Below are positions 34,612-46,556 of a DNA stretch of 64,000 bases, piece by piece. Every line of letters starts with the position of its first letter. Positions within the stretch are counted from its first letter, which is position 1. Made by a program: the position numbers and the translations under genes. The DNA lies in contig JARDYH010000005.1 in the NCBI GenBank assembly GCA_029215795.1, forward strand, positions 43,344,001 through 43,408,000. The letters run 5' to 3'. The notes under the pieces were generated by a model. The model worked only from the letters and a program-made list of their open reading frames with translations. It did not search any database and was not told where the DNA came from. This DNA comes from Anniella stebbinsi. Lineage: Eukaryota; Chordata; Lepidosauria; Squamata; Anniellidae.

Positions 34612-35195
34612 TTTGTGTGGACAGGACATCTAATTCATGGCAGTCAGGTGCAGTGAGGGGTCAGGGCGAGTTGGCACAATCGCAGTGCATACGTACAGCT
34701 GGACGGGCTTTGTGAGCTTCGGCATACAGCAGGGGCAGGGAGCCAGTTTGACATGGGGAGCCATTGGGCCCTCCACAGGATGGATGTTGGTGAATACAGA
34801 TAATTTACCAAGTGCTAATTTAGCATTGTGTGCATGTAACAGGCACCTGTATCACACTACTAAATGATAAGATACCACCACCACCAAAAAAAAAAAAAAA
34901 CCCTGGGGAAGCAAAAAAAGAGGTCAGATTCTCAGCAATCCTTGGTAGAATGATGCAGAAGACCAGCTTTCCAAATGATTATGTGCACACTGTGATTAAG
35001 CTACCATTTAGTAATGGATAGCCTATATACTCCCCATTTATTCCTAAAGAGACCACTGGGAAAATACTCCAGTCCCACAGGTATGTGAATGGGAAATTTA
35101 CAGCCAGAGGAACGTAGCACAAAAGCGGAGACATCATTTCAGCCACTCTGGCTTCTCTTCCCCTGCAATGCACCTTTAGCTCAGACAGCAGGGCA
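34612..35195. other. Unassigned non-coding stretch
   Basis: Has an A homopolymer near 34885-34900. No exon or repeat family recognised. Confidence 0.4.
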
Positions 35196-35203
35196 CTGCT
35201 CAG

Positions 35204-35874
35204 TAGAGGGTGTGCATGCCAAAAAATATCATTTTTTATCGTTATTGTCATTTTGGACCAAAAAAATTATCGTCTTCATTCATATCGTAGGTGATCCGTA
35301 TCGTCTTCACGATAATTATAGTTAAAAAATGATATTTTTGGCAGAAAGAAAAAAATGCCTATAACTTCTGTATTTTAAAAGTTAGAGTTTTGAAACTTGG
35401 TCACAGTGCTTATGAGGTATGCCTAAGTATTCTGTCAGAACAGAAACATGTGCTACACATATGTGCCAAATTTGAGATCGATCCCTCCAACTCTCGATTT
35501 TATATGAATTTATTAAATATTGTTTCTGTTCTGACAGATCAGAATGACAGCTCGCCATACCTGTCAGAACGGAAACGATCTTTAAAAAATTCATATAAAA
35601 TCGAGTGTTGGAGGGATCGATCTCAAATTTCATACACATACTTAGACATACCCCAGAAGCACTGTGACCAAGTTTCAAGCCTCTAACTTTTAAAATACAG
35701 AAGTTATAGGTATATTTATATGGCAGTCCGATAAAATGATAAAATCGCCCGAAAATTATTGTCTCCGATGATTATCGTAGGATTTTCTATCGTATCGTCA
35801 TTGTTAAAAACATGCACGATAACGACTTTATCATATCATTATCAGCAATTTTAACGATATGATACACATCTCTT
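35204..35874. mobile_element. Foldback hAT-like element with perfect 8-bp TSD
   Basis: Element of 671 bp flanked by CTGCTCAG at 35196-35203 and 35875-35882. Termini TAGAGGGTGTGCATG and GATACACATCTCTT are imperfect inverted repeats. The subterminal zones are packed with ATCGT/ACGAT words. The interior is a long inverted repeat: 35350-35535 is mirrored by about 35555-35715, each arm holding CCTATAACTTCTGTATTTTA and TTTGAGATCGATCCCTCCAA or their complements. Similar frames of 98 codons occur on both strands because of this symmetry and are not genes. Confidence 0.93.
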
Positions 35875-35882
35875 CTGCTCAG

Positions 35883-37677
35883 TGTGACTGAGGCCAAAAT
35901 GAACTATGGATAGCTGCAGTACTCAGACTTTCTGGAAGCTCCCTAAACTGGAAGGCTCTCTTCCCCCAGGCATCACTAGGCAGTCCACTCAGTGGCATAG
36001 TCTTAGCCACACAAGTCATGCACGCTCACGCTTCTGGAACTGAACATGAGCAAAGGGACCAGAGACCCAGCGTAATCCTCATGCTTTGCTTAGGAGTTAT
36101 AGGAAAGCCTTAGAATAGACGCCTGGGCTCTGTTGCTTATCATTCTCCCCAACCACTGCATTTGCTTGTCCCACCAGCTACTGTAAGACTGGACGTGTGC
36201 TGATGTGGAAGGCAGTCCGGTGAAAGGATGTATGTACAATAAGCACTAGTAGTGACAGGAGTTTATGGGCAGCAGAACAAGGTTAATAAGTGAGGGGAGA
36301 GGGGGGAGTGGAAAGCACCTGCCAAAGAACAGGAAGATATTACTGCTCCTCCCAAGTATCTGTCTCATTTGTGTTCAGGGAAGACAACGGAAAGGTAAAA
36401 CAAGGAAGCAAGGATCAAAGGGGAACAATAAAGCTGAGCACCCAGCCCAATAGGTTTACGACTGCAAGTAGCCAAAAATCTTGGCTGCACTCTGAACCTG
36501 ACAGCCAATCAGATTATCCCACAACATGCCTCTGGCCAGATTTCTTCACCCTTATTTACACAGCCTTTTCACAGTTCCTGCTCTGGAAACAAAGCAATCA
36601 ATTCCTTGGCCATCGCTACCACTGCCTTGCTTCTCCCTCCTGTTCTCCACTCCTGCGGAGGGGGCTGCAGGCCTCGCCATCCCGTTTGTCGAAGCTCCAG
36701 TATGCAGCCAGCCGCTCTCCCCCCACCCCATCCCATCTGTAGCCTACAGATCCTGCATAATATTACTACAGCAGTCTGAGCTGCATAAAATAGCCTCCTG
36801 TAGAAAATGAGCAGGGGCAGTCATCGTTAGTCTGACAAGACAAGATGTCAGGTTGGCAGCACAAAGAACAGGCAGCCTAAGGGTAGCTCTGGCATTCCTG
36901 TTTCAAAGTGCACATTGAGATAGCCACTTCCCACACTCCTGGTTTGGCACCTGCACACTAAATTGGAAAGACAAGAAGCCAGAAATGTGGACACCTTTCA
37001 AGGTCAGGTGTTGTTGTTTTTGTGGGCTCACTGCATTTTTCCTGCTCTGTGGCATTAAGAGTTTTCACATTTGTCTGGAAATTTATTGCACTTGTACTTT
37101 GTCTTTCCCCACTTTCTGAGCTCAGGTGGCTCTGTGACTCTGGAGGCATATGACTCCTCCCCACCCCTTTTCAAATCTGCTAGCTGGATGGACTCAGCTG
37201 GGAAGAAAGGGTGCTTTTCTCTGATTACCATCCTGCTCCAGCCATTACAGGAAGAGTCTACCAGGGCAGCTTATGAACGACCCCACAGAGCCACCAAGCT
37301 CTTCTGACAGAGATGACCACATGACTCTGTGGCAGCTTCACATTCTGGTACCAAAGGTGGAATACTAGTTCGCTGTCGGTAAGTCTTGTGCCCGTTTTGC
37401 CTTAGTCTGATAAACTTTGGACAATATCACAGTTTCTTGCCAGTACTCACACCAGTTGGGTCAAGCAGAATTTAACAGGCAATGAGTGAGTTCTGAACTG
37501 GTTTGCAAGGTTATGTTGTCCTAGGATCCGAATGCATGGTGAGCCCCACTCACAAAGGCGGTATACGCAGTAACTTATCAAGAGGTGATTGGAAAATACA
37601 CACTGACAGTACAAATGACAGATGATGTGCAACTTCATCTTTAGAAGCCGAGAAATCTTTAGAAGCCAATCAAGGAG
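35883..37677. other. Unassigned non-coding stretch
   Basis: A 150-codon plus-strand frame (36290-36742) overlaps others and shows no motif. No repeat family recognised. Confidence 0.4.
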
Positions 37678-37679
37678 TG

Positions 37680-37985
37680 AACCTTTTCAGTAGTGGCACC
37701 TGCCTTCATAATGCCCTCCCCAGGGAAGCTCACCTAGCACATATGCTAACATAATTTTGGCACCTAGTGGGAACCTTTTTATTCTCCAGCTTTTAAAACC
37801 TTCAGACACTGTGAAATCCTTGTTCTTTGCCTTCCCTTCTTTATTTATGAAGTTTTATCTGCTGCCCACTTTTTGTCACTTTACTGGTTTGATTGATTAT
37901 TTATTGGTTTTTTACTTTTTTATTGTTAGCTGTCCTGGAAACACCGTGCGCTGAGGGTTACAGATATCAATTTAACAAGTCAATA
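37680..37985 (+). mobile_element. L2-type LINE 3' end, diverged
   Basis: GAACCTTTTCAGTAGTGGCA and AATGCCCTCCCCAGGGAAGC echo the RAFSxxAPxLWNxLPxE end of the reverse transcriptase. A T-rich UTR follows with TGATTATTTATTGGTTTTTT and ends in ATCAATTTAACAAGTCAATAA. Older than the copy at 29470-29832, to judge by divergence. Confidence 0.65.
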
Positions 37986-38300
37986 ACTGGAACAAGGCTT
38001 TTGATTTGACAACTTGCTCTTTGGGCAAGTTGGTAGCTTTACAGTACAGTCAGAAAGGATTTGGATTAAAATGGCACTGGAAGAAGAGCCTCATATTATT
38101 TCTCTCTTTTTGTGCCAATTTAAAAGCATACTTTTCTTGGCTTTTGCCAATTCCCTTAAACAAGAACCACAGAACAGATCTGAGGCAAGGTGGTATAATC
38201 AAGGTACATCTCCTGTGTTGCTTATAATGGTGGCCTCCACTAAAAACATCTGATCAGTGCTGTCTCCACATGGAAAGGCTAGATTATATGACTACAAATG

Positions 38301-38801
38301 GGCTGAGTTCAGACAACACTTTAGGCAATGGAGGGGGGAAATAGTATACTCGTGGTGCGGTTTTTTGCGGCACCCGCCACACAACATGTTGCCCCTCCCC
38401 CATCGCACGGCTGAAAGTCCCAGCGTCCTTCTGGGCTGTTGAGTCTCCTCCCTCCCCCTCCCTCAGTCCTCCGGCCATATCCCATCATTCACCGCAAGTT
38501 CTGACGGCTATATCGGAGCAGCTGGGGATTTTCGGCTGCTCCGGCCAGTGAACTCTACGACCAAGTGGAACAATACATGGAGCGAGGGGGGGGGTTTTCC
38601 TCCACACAACACTTTAAACAACGGATTTCGGGATAAACAACATGCAAGCCCGTTGTTTTTCTCAGTTGTTTAATTGCCCAAAATAGCATACAGTCAGTTG
38701 TGTGTGTGTTGTGTGTTGCCCTCCACATGACACAATAAGCAACACAACTGACGGTTGCCTCTTCCCCCCTCCGTTGATTATCGTGTGGTCCGAACTGAGC
38801 C
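38301..38801. mobile_element. TIR DNA element, family F
   Basis: Starts GGCTGAGTTCAGACAACACT and ends GTGTGGTCCGAACTGAGCC, inverted repeats that extend about 30 bases with mismatches. The 501-bp interior is unusually GC-rich in its first half (38350-38540) and carries paired segments such as CAACACTTTAAACAACGG. No coding frame. The TSD is uncertain: a 3-base ATG on both sides could be chance. Related to 53507-53720. Confidence 0.78.
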
Positions 38802-39985
38802 ATGTTGTCCTCAAGTCTCTGAAAATGGAAGGACATTTAAATATATCATTCTTATCTAATAGGAAATCAGAATGTAATGATTTGCTAGTTAAGACTTTCT
38901 GCTTTTAAGTGCTTGGAATTAACAGGGCCACGTTTCCTTGCCTGTTATCAGTTGCTGAGTTATTCTGTAAGGAAGTGAATTTTTTTCTTCTTCTAAGCTT
39001 CAGTAAATACTTAAGTAGATTAAAAAAAAGTGTGTTGCCCACTACAAGTACCCATAATTCATGCCCTGTACACTCATATTCTGGTTACAAACAGGGCTTT
39101 GTTTTCAAAATGGCAGAAGACTATGCTAATCCTGAATTTGTTCTCAGGAAAACTGACTAAATCAGTTCCAGTGCCAGCAGGGCTGTATACATGTCTGGGA
39201 GGTGGGGAATGTAACAGAAAAGATTAATCCAGCATCCCACTTGACCAGTGGCGACCTAGTTTGAACTTGCCTGGTTGATATAATTTCAACTTCTTGAATG
39301 CCCTTGAATGGTGAGATGGATGAACTGGAAGCTGGAAGATACATTTAGGAAACCGGAAGGCTATTTAAAGCCATTGCAACAGAGGCTCAAATAGAATATA
39401 TAAGTCAGGTAAGAGAGAAAACGTTATTAAAGCTAGACTTGTTAAATGTAGAAGAACAAGCCCTGCTGTAAAAGAACAAGTATGGCTTCCGCAAATGGAG
39501 CTCATACCTCATGAACATTTTAGAATTTTTGGGGGGTGTCTCAACTATGTAGATGGGGGAAAGATGACAGACGTTTTATACATGAAATTTTTACTTTTGA
39601 CCAACTCCTCCAACAAAGGTTACAAAGACAACTTGGTAGTCATGGAATAAGATGTCAGTTCCTCAAATGGATAACTCTTTAAAAGCAGGAAGTTTTGGCA
39701 ACAGTTGGCCTCTGCCACCTACTTCCAAATAGCAAAATCAACCCTTTCTCTACACCCAGATGGGGTGGCTGGGGTTTCTTTTGGCATTTAGTAGCCAAGA
39801 CATTCAGCATACTTTCACTGCCCAACACGCAGACAGCAAGTTCAAGTCTTCTTCTCTGACTTAATGCTGTAGAGGGGGGTGGAGATTTTCCCAGTTTTCA
39901 CACAGCACACTCCACACTCAGCACAACTGCAGGAGCAATCCACCTTCTCCCCAGTTTCAAGCTGGATGCAAAGGCTGAAGCGTTG
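38802..39985. other. Unassigned non-coding stretch
   Basis: No repeat family or exon recognised. Confidence 0.4.
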
Positions 39986-40094
39986 TTCATCATTCTTGCC
40001 AGAGGGCAATGGAACCCTCACCATGGTGAGGGTGGCAAGCAGAATTATTGATCCCTCTACATACAGAAAGGATTGTATACCAGGAGGCCACATA

Positions 40095-40460
40095 TAGAAT
40101 ACTCTATGCAGTTCTGCCTAGCCCATGTCATAAAAAGATATCACAGATCTGGAAAAATGACAAAAGATAGTAACTAAAATCAATCAAGGGGTTTGAACAT
40201 CTCCCTTCCAAGGAAAGGCTAGATGTGTTTTGTGCTATATACTTTCGGGGGGGGGGGGGAGTTACAGTTAACTGAGGACAAAAGTTCTTTAAAACCCATG
40301 AACAGCATGATACACAATATTAGAACACCAAATCATCCAGTTGTAGGTTGTAGGCTTGGGACAAACAAAAGGGAGCACTTCTTTGTACTAGATGCAGTTA
40401 CGTTATGGGATTTCATAATCATCAGATCGGGGGTGGATGGCCCCTAGTTTAAGGAACTTT
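40095..40460 (+). mobile_element. CR1-like LINE 3' region, diverged
   Basis: CTATGCAGTTCTGCCTAGCC, AATCAATCAAGGGGTTTGAA, CATCTCCCTTCCAAGGAAAG, GGGACAAACAAAAGGGAGCA and CTTCTTTGTACTAGATGCAG follow the conserved order of the CR1 3' end upstream of the part seen at 33632-34046. A G homopolymer at about 40247 breaks it. Non-coding. Confidence 0.75.
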
Positions 40461-43358
40461 AAAAAGAAACAGAGAAATCAATTAAGGATAAGTCAATCAA
40501 TGGCTCTGCTGGCCATGATAACTAAGACTGGCCCAAAGTATTTTGCTCCCTGAGATGAAGTACAAGATGGCACACGTCCCCAGTTCTATACACAGAAGCT
40601 GACTGGTCTAGTTGTTGAATCTTACTTCAACCCTGGCAATCAGACAGCATTCTCCAGTGCACTTGAATGCAGCAGGCTAACTCAGGTGGTGCACAGCTTT
40701 GACTTCCAACACCCTTGCTGCCACTCACCCTGCCTCCAACAGCTGTCTCAGTTTGCCTAATGGTAGAGCTGGTCCCTACATGGACCCTCTGTCTTCAGAG
40801 GGAGAAAAGCCAAGGCCATGTCCTCACAGCAGCACATGTAGTGGCTTTCCAATCATGATTGTACATATGAGCATGTCCAGGTCATGTCACTAGCAGTCAG
40901 TGGGACACCAATAAATGTATACAGAGAATTTCTAGACTGACCGGCGGCTTGATCTAACACAGATTTATGCACAAATGAGGTGAAGACAAATGCTAGATCA
41001 GAGGGAAAATGATAACTGTGTACATTGACTGGATTATGCTACAGGTCCTTGCCACTGAATATTCAGTTTTGCTTAATTGACCTCCTCCTCCTCCTTCTTC
41101 ACTCATGCATTGCTATTAACCTCAGCAAGGGCACTATATGCCTATCCAAAATGAAAACACGATGTAGCCAGGGATTTTATGTGTCATATATTCCCAGCAC
41201 TAAATCACTTGTGATTAGATGATAGAGTGAGGGAAGCATGGCACAATGGCTAGGAAACCACCCCTGTATTTGGGAGTACCCAGATATTAAGGAAGAACTC
41301 CCATAACTCTGAACAAATCAATGGTTCAATGGCCTCTTTCTTGAATGACTCCAAACAGAGAGTCTAAGTTCTCTTTTATTGCTCACTCCCCACTTCTGCA
41401 ATCGAAGGTTCATGCCTAGGTCTGATGCCTGAACTCCCACTATGACCTTGGGCATCTTGTACAAGTAATCAGAAGTTTCCAACGGTGCATGGATATTTTT
41501 TAGCTACTATTTGACCTCCAAATTAACCAATATTCCAGGGCCCTCCTCCCCACAATTGCAACATGAAATGTCTTAAAATAAGAGCTACTTGCACATTTTT
41601 TTCAAGATGTTTACTCCCTTACCCAAGAAGCAGGTTTTTTTGGATTCAGGGGTGAGCATTTGACATTAAAACCAAAACCAAAAAAGCCTTCCCCTCAGTA
41701 TCAGACGGTATTCTTTTATGACATGGCTCATGGTAGAAAGAGGGCCCTGGAGCCTTTCACAACCCTGGTACGTAGTTATTTTCAGGGTGCAAAGCATACC
41801 CCCCCTCATTTCCTTTTCTCCAGTCTTTGCAGCGTTGATGGAGATTCCCTGAAAGGGACCCTTTCAGCCGGCTCAGTAGGTAACATGAGCCACAGGAAGG
41901 AAAGACAAAAAAGGCTCCAGTGCTTAGCAGCCCAGAGTTTTCACCTAAGCGCCTGGGAAGAGTTCACGCTATGGTGCCAGGGGCAGAGGGTGAGCTGTTT
42001 GGCGCCCCACCCACCCCAAAATGAGGCAACTAGATCTTTCCAACTGATAGCGTCGCTTCCCCTCCTGCCCCTTGGCAGCTGGCCAGAAGCCACTGAAAAC
42101 CTAGCTGCTAGGGATACAGGAGGCAGGGGTGTCGGTTGAAGGGATGTACTGTACAGCGCAGTGTTTTTGTCCTCCCCCGGCATTTTGAAGCCTGTCACTC
42201 TCATTTACTCTAGGCATTAATCTTGCCAGGAACAGGGGCTGTATGAACAAAGCAGCTTACCCTGCCTCCAAAACGCAATGCACCAATTCCACAGGATGGT
42301 TATCTTTTGAGGCCTCCAGTGGTGAAGGAAGACTTCCTATCTTTGAGATTTGTCACATACACAGCCAGAGCATTCAAACTTCATCTTTTTAAAGCCCTCT
42401 TTCATGCAGAGAGAGAGAGAGGGGGAACATGCACAAACATGCGTTTGTCCACAAGACAAAACACATCAAGGTATTCAGTGGCAGTTGAGTCGGTTTGCTG
42501 CACACTGAGCTACAGTGACAAACTGGAGACCTGTTGCCTTCAACAATATCATGGGATAGAGCAGCAAGTGGGACAGAATGCGAGAATTATGCCTTGAGCT
42601 TCAATCAAGAAGCCCGCCAACAGAAAAACCCATCTGCTCTGTTCATTTCCTACTTTCAGCCTCTGAAACATGCTCACTCTCCCCACATGTACACGATCAG
42701 TCTTAGGAAAGTAACGTACTTCTTCCCATGTGGTTTCTACATTCCTATATTGCCAGAGCAGTACAGGGATGGAGCTACAGGGCTACGCTGGGCTGGTAAC
42801 AGAGGACACGGACCTAAAATTCCTCTCATTCACTCACTCACTTGGAAACACTACCAAGTCCAGAAGGTGCATTTCTACAGTATAAAAAGCACCATTTCAA
42901 GAGGAACCAAGGAACTGGATATAAAATTTGGCAAAGTACTCCAGAACATGTGGAGATGCATCTGTGATAAAAGCCATCACTTGCCCATCATGGGCTGCTG
43001 TGTGCTTGCCCCTTCTCAGAAGTGCCTTTGATCAATCTGTCTGGACCAGGAAAGTGATTACATACAATGAATTTTTACTGCATATTCAAATGGGGTGGAG
43101 ACTGGTATATGTCTTCCTAAATCCTGCACAGTGTTCCATCTGAGAGCTTCGTTTATTTGTTTTTTAAAATGAAGAGACCTATCCATGTGGGGAGGGGGGG
43201 GAGGCAAAATCCCCATCAATGGAATTGTAGGATGGGGAGAGACCTCAATAAAGCTTGAGGACAGTCCTTTTTGGCATGGTAGATAGCCTACTGTTGTATA
43301 AACAGAGAGTATGATTAGGATTAATTTGGCAGCATTTTTAACAGGAGATGGTCTGTAA
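40461..43358. other. Largely unassigned 2.9-kb stretch
   Basis: Contains open frames of 159 (41660-42139) and 165 (42534-43031) codons on the plus strand. Neither has a domain signature or clean splice sites. Short (GA)n near 42410. No named repeat. Confidence 0.4.
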
Positions 43359-43804
43359 CTAAGGACCTTTCTACACCTAAGGGTGTAGAGGTAAGGAGGG
43401 GGGAGGATTGCAGACTTACCTGCTTCTGCAATCCTCCCCCAGCATCTAGACGGCCGCACAACGGACACTGTGGCCACCATTTTTTTAAAGGAACAGGAGC
43501 CTGTCGCGTGGCAAAAAAAGATAAGAGGAACCCCCCTCCTCCACTAAAGTCCATGCCCACCCACCTCCCTGCCATTCTGGGGAAGGCAAAATTGCTCCCC
43601 CACCCCCATGGGCACAGAGACATCTCATGCAGATCTGTGCCTGTTTCAGGTCCTGGGACCGTGGAAATATCGGGATATCCCCGGTTTCCATTATCCTGAG
43701 GTTATCCCGGGGTCATCCCCGGGATCCCCTGTGCATCGTATGGATGCACAGGGACAACCTGGGGACGATCTCAGGATAAATCCCTGGTGTAGATGTGGCC
43801 TAAG
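43359..43804. mobile_element. TIR DNA element, family G
   Basis: The left end CTAAGGACCTTTCTACACCT is mirrored by the right end GGTGTAGATGTGGCCTAAG. Internal palindromes include GATTGCAGACTTACCTGCTT with TCTGCAATC, and a GGGATATCCCC/ATCCCGGGGTCATCCCCGGGAT zone near 43670-43725. GC-rich, 446 bp, non-coding. TSD not found. Confidence 0.72.
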
Positions 43805-45882
43805 ACAACCAAAATGAACCAAATACACATTATGGTAAATTGCAGCACTGAAACCCCCATCTAGCTTGATCACTGCCCTCTTGCTTAGGTGTTAAGCACA
43901 GGATAGTTCAACCATCTTCTAAAAGAGTTATGCAAGAGTTGAGCTAGCGTTCCTGCCTCTCCCCCTTTTATTGTCCTTTCGCTACACTCTGACAACGTAA
44001 AGGAATCTGAATGGTCAGGGTTTGACTTCTACTAGTTCGTATACACGGGGTGGGAATAGTAAGGAAACTAGCCTTGCAATCCTAAGGAGTCATCACTTTC
44101 AGAAGTTATAGTTAGGCCAGAGCACTACCCTAGCCATAACCTTTAGGTTAGGCTCTGAAGGCAGTCCTAAGTAAACTTCAATGGGTCTACTCTGTGTAGA
44201 AGTGCCACAGGATACTGCCCTTAAACCCAGCTCTCTGGAATCCAGTTAATAACACCCTTCCCCAACCTGGCATTGGGGATGATGGGCATTAGTTCAAATA
44301 TCTGGACAGCACCAAGTTAGGGAAGGCTAGTCAAGAGCTTCTTCAGCCTCCTCCTATAAAAAAGAAAGCTCAAAGGCAGTAGAACACCCTTAATAGCGTT
44401 GGGAACTATGCAGCAGCTCTGATGCCCCAGTTCCCCAGAACTGCAGCAACCACTGAGGGAGAAAACTTAGATTTACAGCTGAATTCTACTTGCAGGGGAA
44501 ATCTGGTGGCAACTCGAATCCTATAGTGCTTTCTGGCATTCTAGGCATCAACACAGCAGTTTTCAAACACGCAGAACTAAATCTGCCCACACACCAGTGT
44601 GAGTTCACCCACTTTAATGGCTACGCTACAAATGAAGGACTAGGTCATTTGGCAACCCTCAGCCCACCCCCAACACCATCCATGCAATCTTTTTTCTTTC
44701 CTTCCCTTCAAAGCAAGCAAGCAATTGTGTTTGGAACCTCCAGAGGTCAGTTTGCAGGTGCAATCTCTTTTCACCATTCCTAAAAAGGGCCTCCATTCCT
44801 AATTGCAATTTAGCGTGCAAGCAAATTCAGGCTGAGGCCAGGAAGAGAGCAGCGCTCCCTCTGGATAATCAAGGGTTCTCCCCTCTATCACTTTGGTGTG
44901 GCAGATATGGCCAGTACCGCAGGAGCCCACCTGCCCCACAAGGCACAGTGAGCACACAGTGATCCCAAGCACTAAGAGCATAAGAAAGGATGACAGATCA
45001 GAGGCTCGTCTTTTCTGAGATCCTGTTGCGCTGGTTAGCAGGAAGTCCTTGCATGTGAGCAATTTTTATTACTCTGGTGAAAGCCCCTTGGAGATTTAAG
45101 GGTGGGGGCACTCCCTCCTGTCACCCTGAGCCTCGGAGAACAACAGGACACCACAGGGTAGGGTCAGGGTCAGTGGCAACAGGTTATTTTGGCCAGCAAC
45201 CATGGCCAGCCAAAATTTAAGGAATCCTACTTGACATACATTGTTTGTACAAGAGCTTCACTTCACTTCTGTCCCAACTATGAGTGAGCGTATGGGGCAG
45301 GGGAAAGGTTTTCAGAGGTTTGTCTGCTTTGAATCTCCTCCCTTTATCTTCTATGTGTTACAGAGTGTGGGAACAAAGGGAGATTGTTTCGAATCACACA
45401 CCTTGACGTGTATGCGGCCATCCTCGGGGGCTGCTTATATGCACCTGTAGCTGAGATTTCACTGGCTACCACAAGGTCAGGTTGCAATCCTTCCCCTCTT
45501 CCAGTTAATTTTCAGGGTATCTCATTAAGCTTTATCCTACAGAAGCGCCGCCGCCGCCGCCATTACTGTGAATGTAGTTACACACTTCCACAGGTCAGAC
45601 CAACTGAACAAGAGAATGGTCAGCACCACCTGGAGCTATGTCTGCATTGAAAACAAGGGGTACACAGTGACACTGAACCCCCTTTTGGTTTGGTTTTGTT
45701 TTTTGCGTGGATGCATTCATGTATACACATTCCAAATAAAACAGAGTTGCAGTATTGGAAGTCCACCGTTCCAAATGAAAAACGTACCTTCCAAAAGGTG
45801 CTCCCTCCTCCCATTCCACCGATGCCAGAGTGACATGGAAGGCAAGTGGGAGTCAAGCAGGGAGCTTTCAGGGCCATAACGC
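43805..45882. other. Largely unassigned stretch
   Basis: Includes a small family D MITE (listed), a palindromic tract at 44118-44162 around AGTTAGGCCAGAGC, and a short (GCC)n at 45546-45559. No exon recognised. Confidence 0.4.
44256..44328. mobile_element. Family D MITE, internally deleted
   Basis: CCCTTCCCCAACCTGGCATT at the left faces CACCAAGTTAGGGAAGGC at the right. About half the usual length of the family. Confidence 0.7.
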
Positions 45883-46556
45883 TTATTTATATTTATTTAT
45901 TTATTTATTACATTTGTATACCGCCCCATAGTCGAAGCTCTCTGGGCAGTTTACATAGGATTAAAACAATTAAAAACAATATACAAAAATTAAAACAGCA
46001 AAAACATACAACATACACACAATACACACATACATTTAAAACCACTACAACAGCCCAAAAAAACTACAAAAACAAACCCAGGCTCCTCAGATATTGCCAA
46101 ATGCCTGAGAGAAGAGGAAAGTCTTGACGCCGAAAAAATAACAATGTTGGCGCCAGGCGGGCCTCGTCAGGGAGATCGTTCCACAATTGGGGAGCCACCA
46201 CAGAGAAGGCCCTCTCCCTTGTTGCCGACCTCCGAGCTTCCCTCGGAGTAGGCACTCGGAGGAGGGCCTTAGATGTTGAACGTAGTGTTTGGGTAGGTTC
46301 ATGTTGGGAAAGGCTTTCCGTCAGATATTGTGGTCCCAAGCCGTGAAAGGCTTTATAGGTTAAAACCAGCACCTTGAATCAGGCTCAGAAACATACAGGC
46401 AGCCAATGCAAGTGGGCCAGAGTAGGTCCTATCAGTCTGGCCGCTGCATTTTGCACAAGCTGCAGCTTCTGAACCACCTTCAAAGGCAGCCCCACGTAGA
46501 GTACATTGCAGTAATCTAACTTGGAGGTTACCAGAGCATGCCTCATATATTATTAT
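45883..46556 (-). pseudogene. L2-type LINE reverse-transcriptase C-terminus and 3' UTR, dead
   Basis: Read from 46556 down, the frame gives HALVTSKLDYCNVLYVGLP, then VVQKLQLVQNAAARLIGP and LHWLPVCF, followed by two in-frame stops. It then resumes as FKVLVLTYKAFHGLGPQYL, and ATRERAFSVVAPQLWNDLP comes before a UTR with the (TTTA)n tail at 45884. These are the conserved C-terminal motifs of L2/CR1-group LINE reverse transcriptases, downstream of the catalytic centre. Residues normally lying between RLIG and the LHWLP motif seem to be missing. 5'-truncated, inactive. Confidence 0.92.

Noticed and set aside
41660..42139. 159-codon open frame on the plus strand
   Set aside because: No domain pattern and no convincing acceptor or donor; a minus-strand frame overlaps it.
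42534..43031. 165-codon open frame on the plus strand
   Set aside because: Text is not conserved-looking; overlapped by two other plus-strand frames in different phases.
45540..45560. GCC-repeat as a CpG island or promoter
   Set aside because: The GCC tract is under 20 bases and surrounded by AT-rich DNA; no extended CpG-rich zone is visible.
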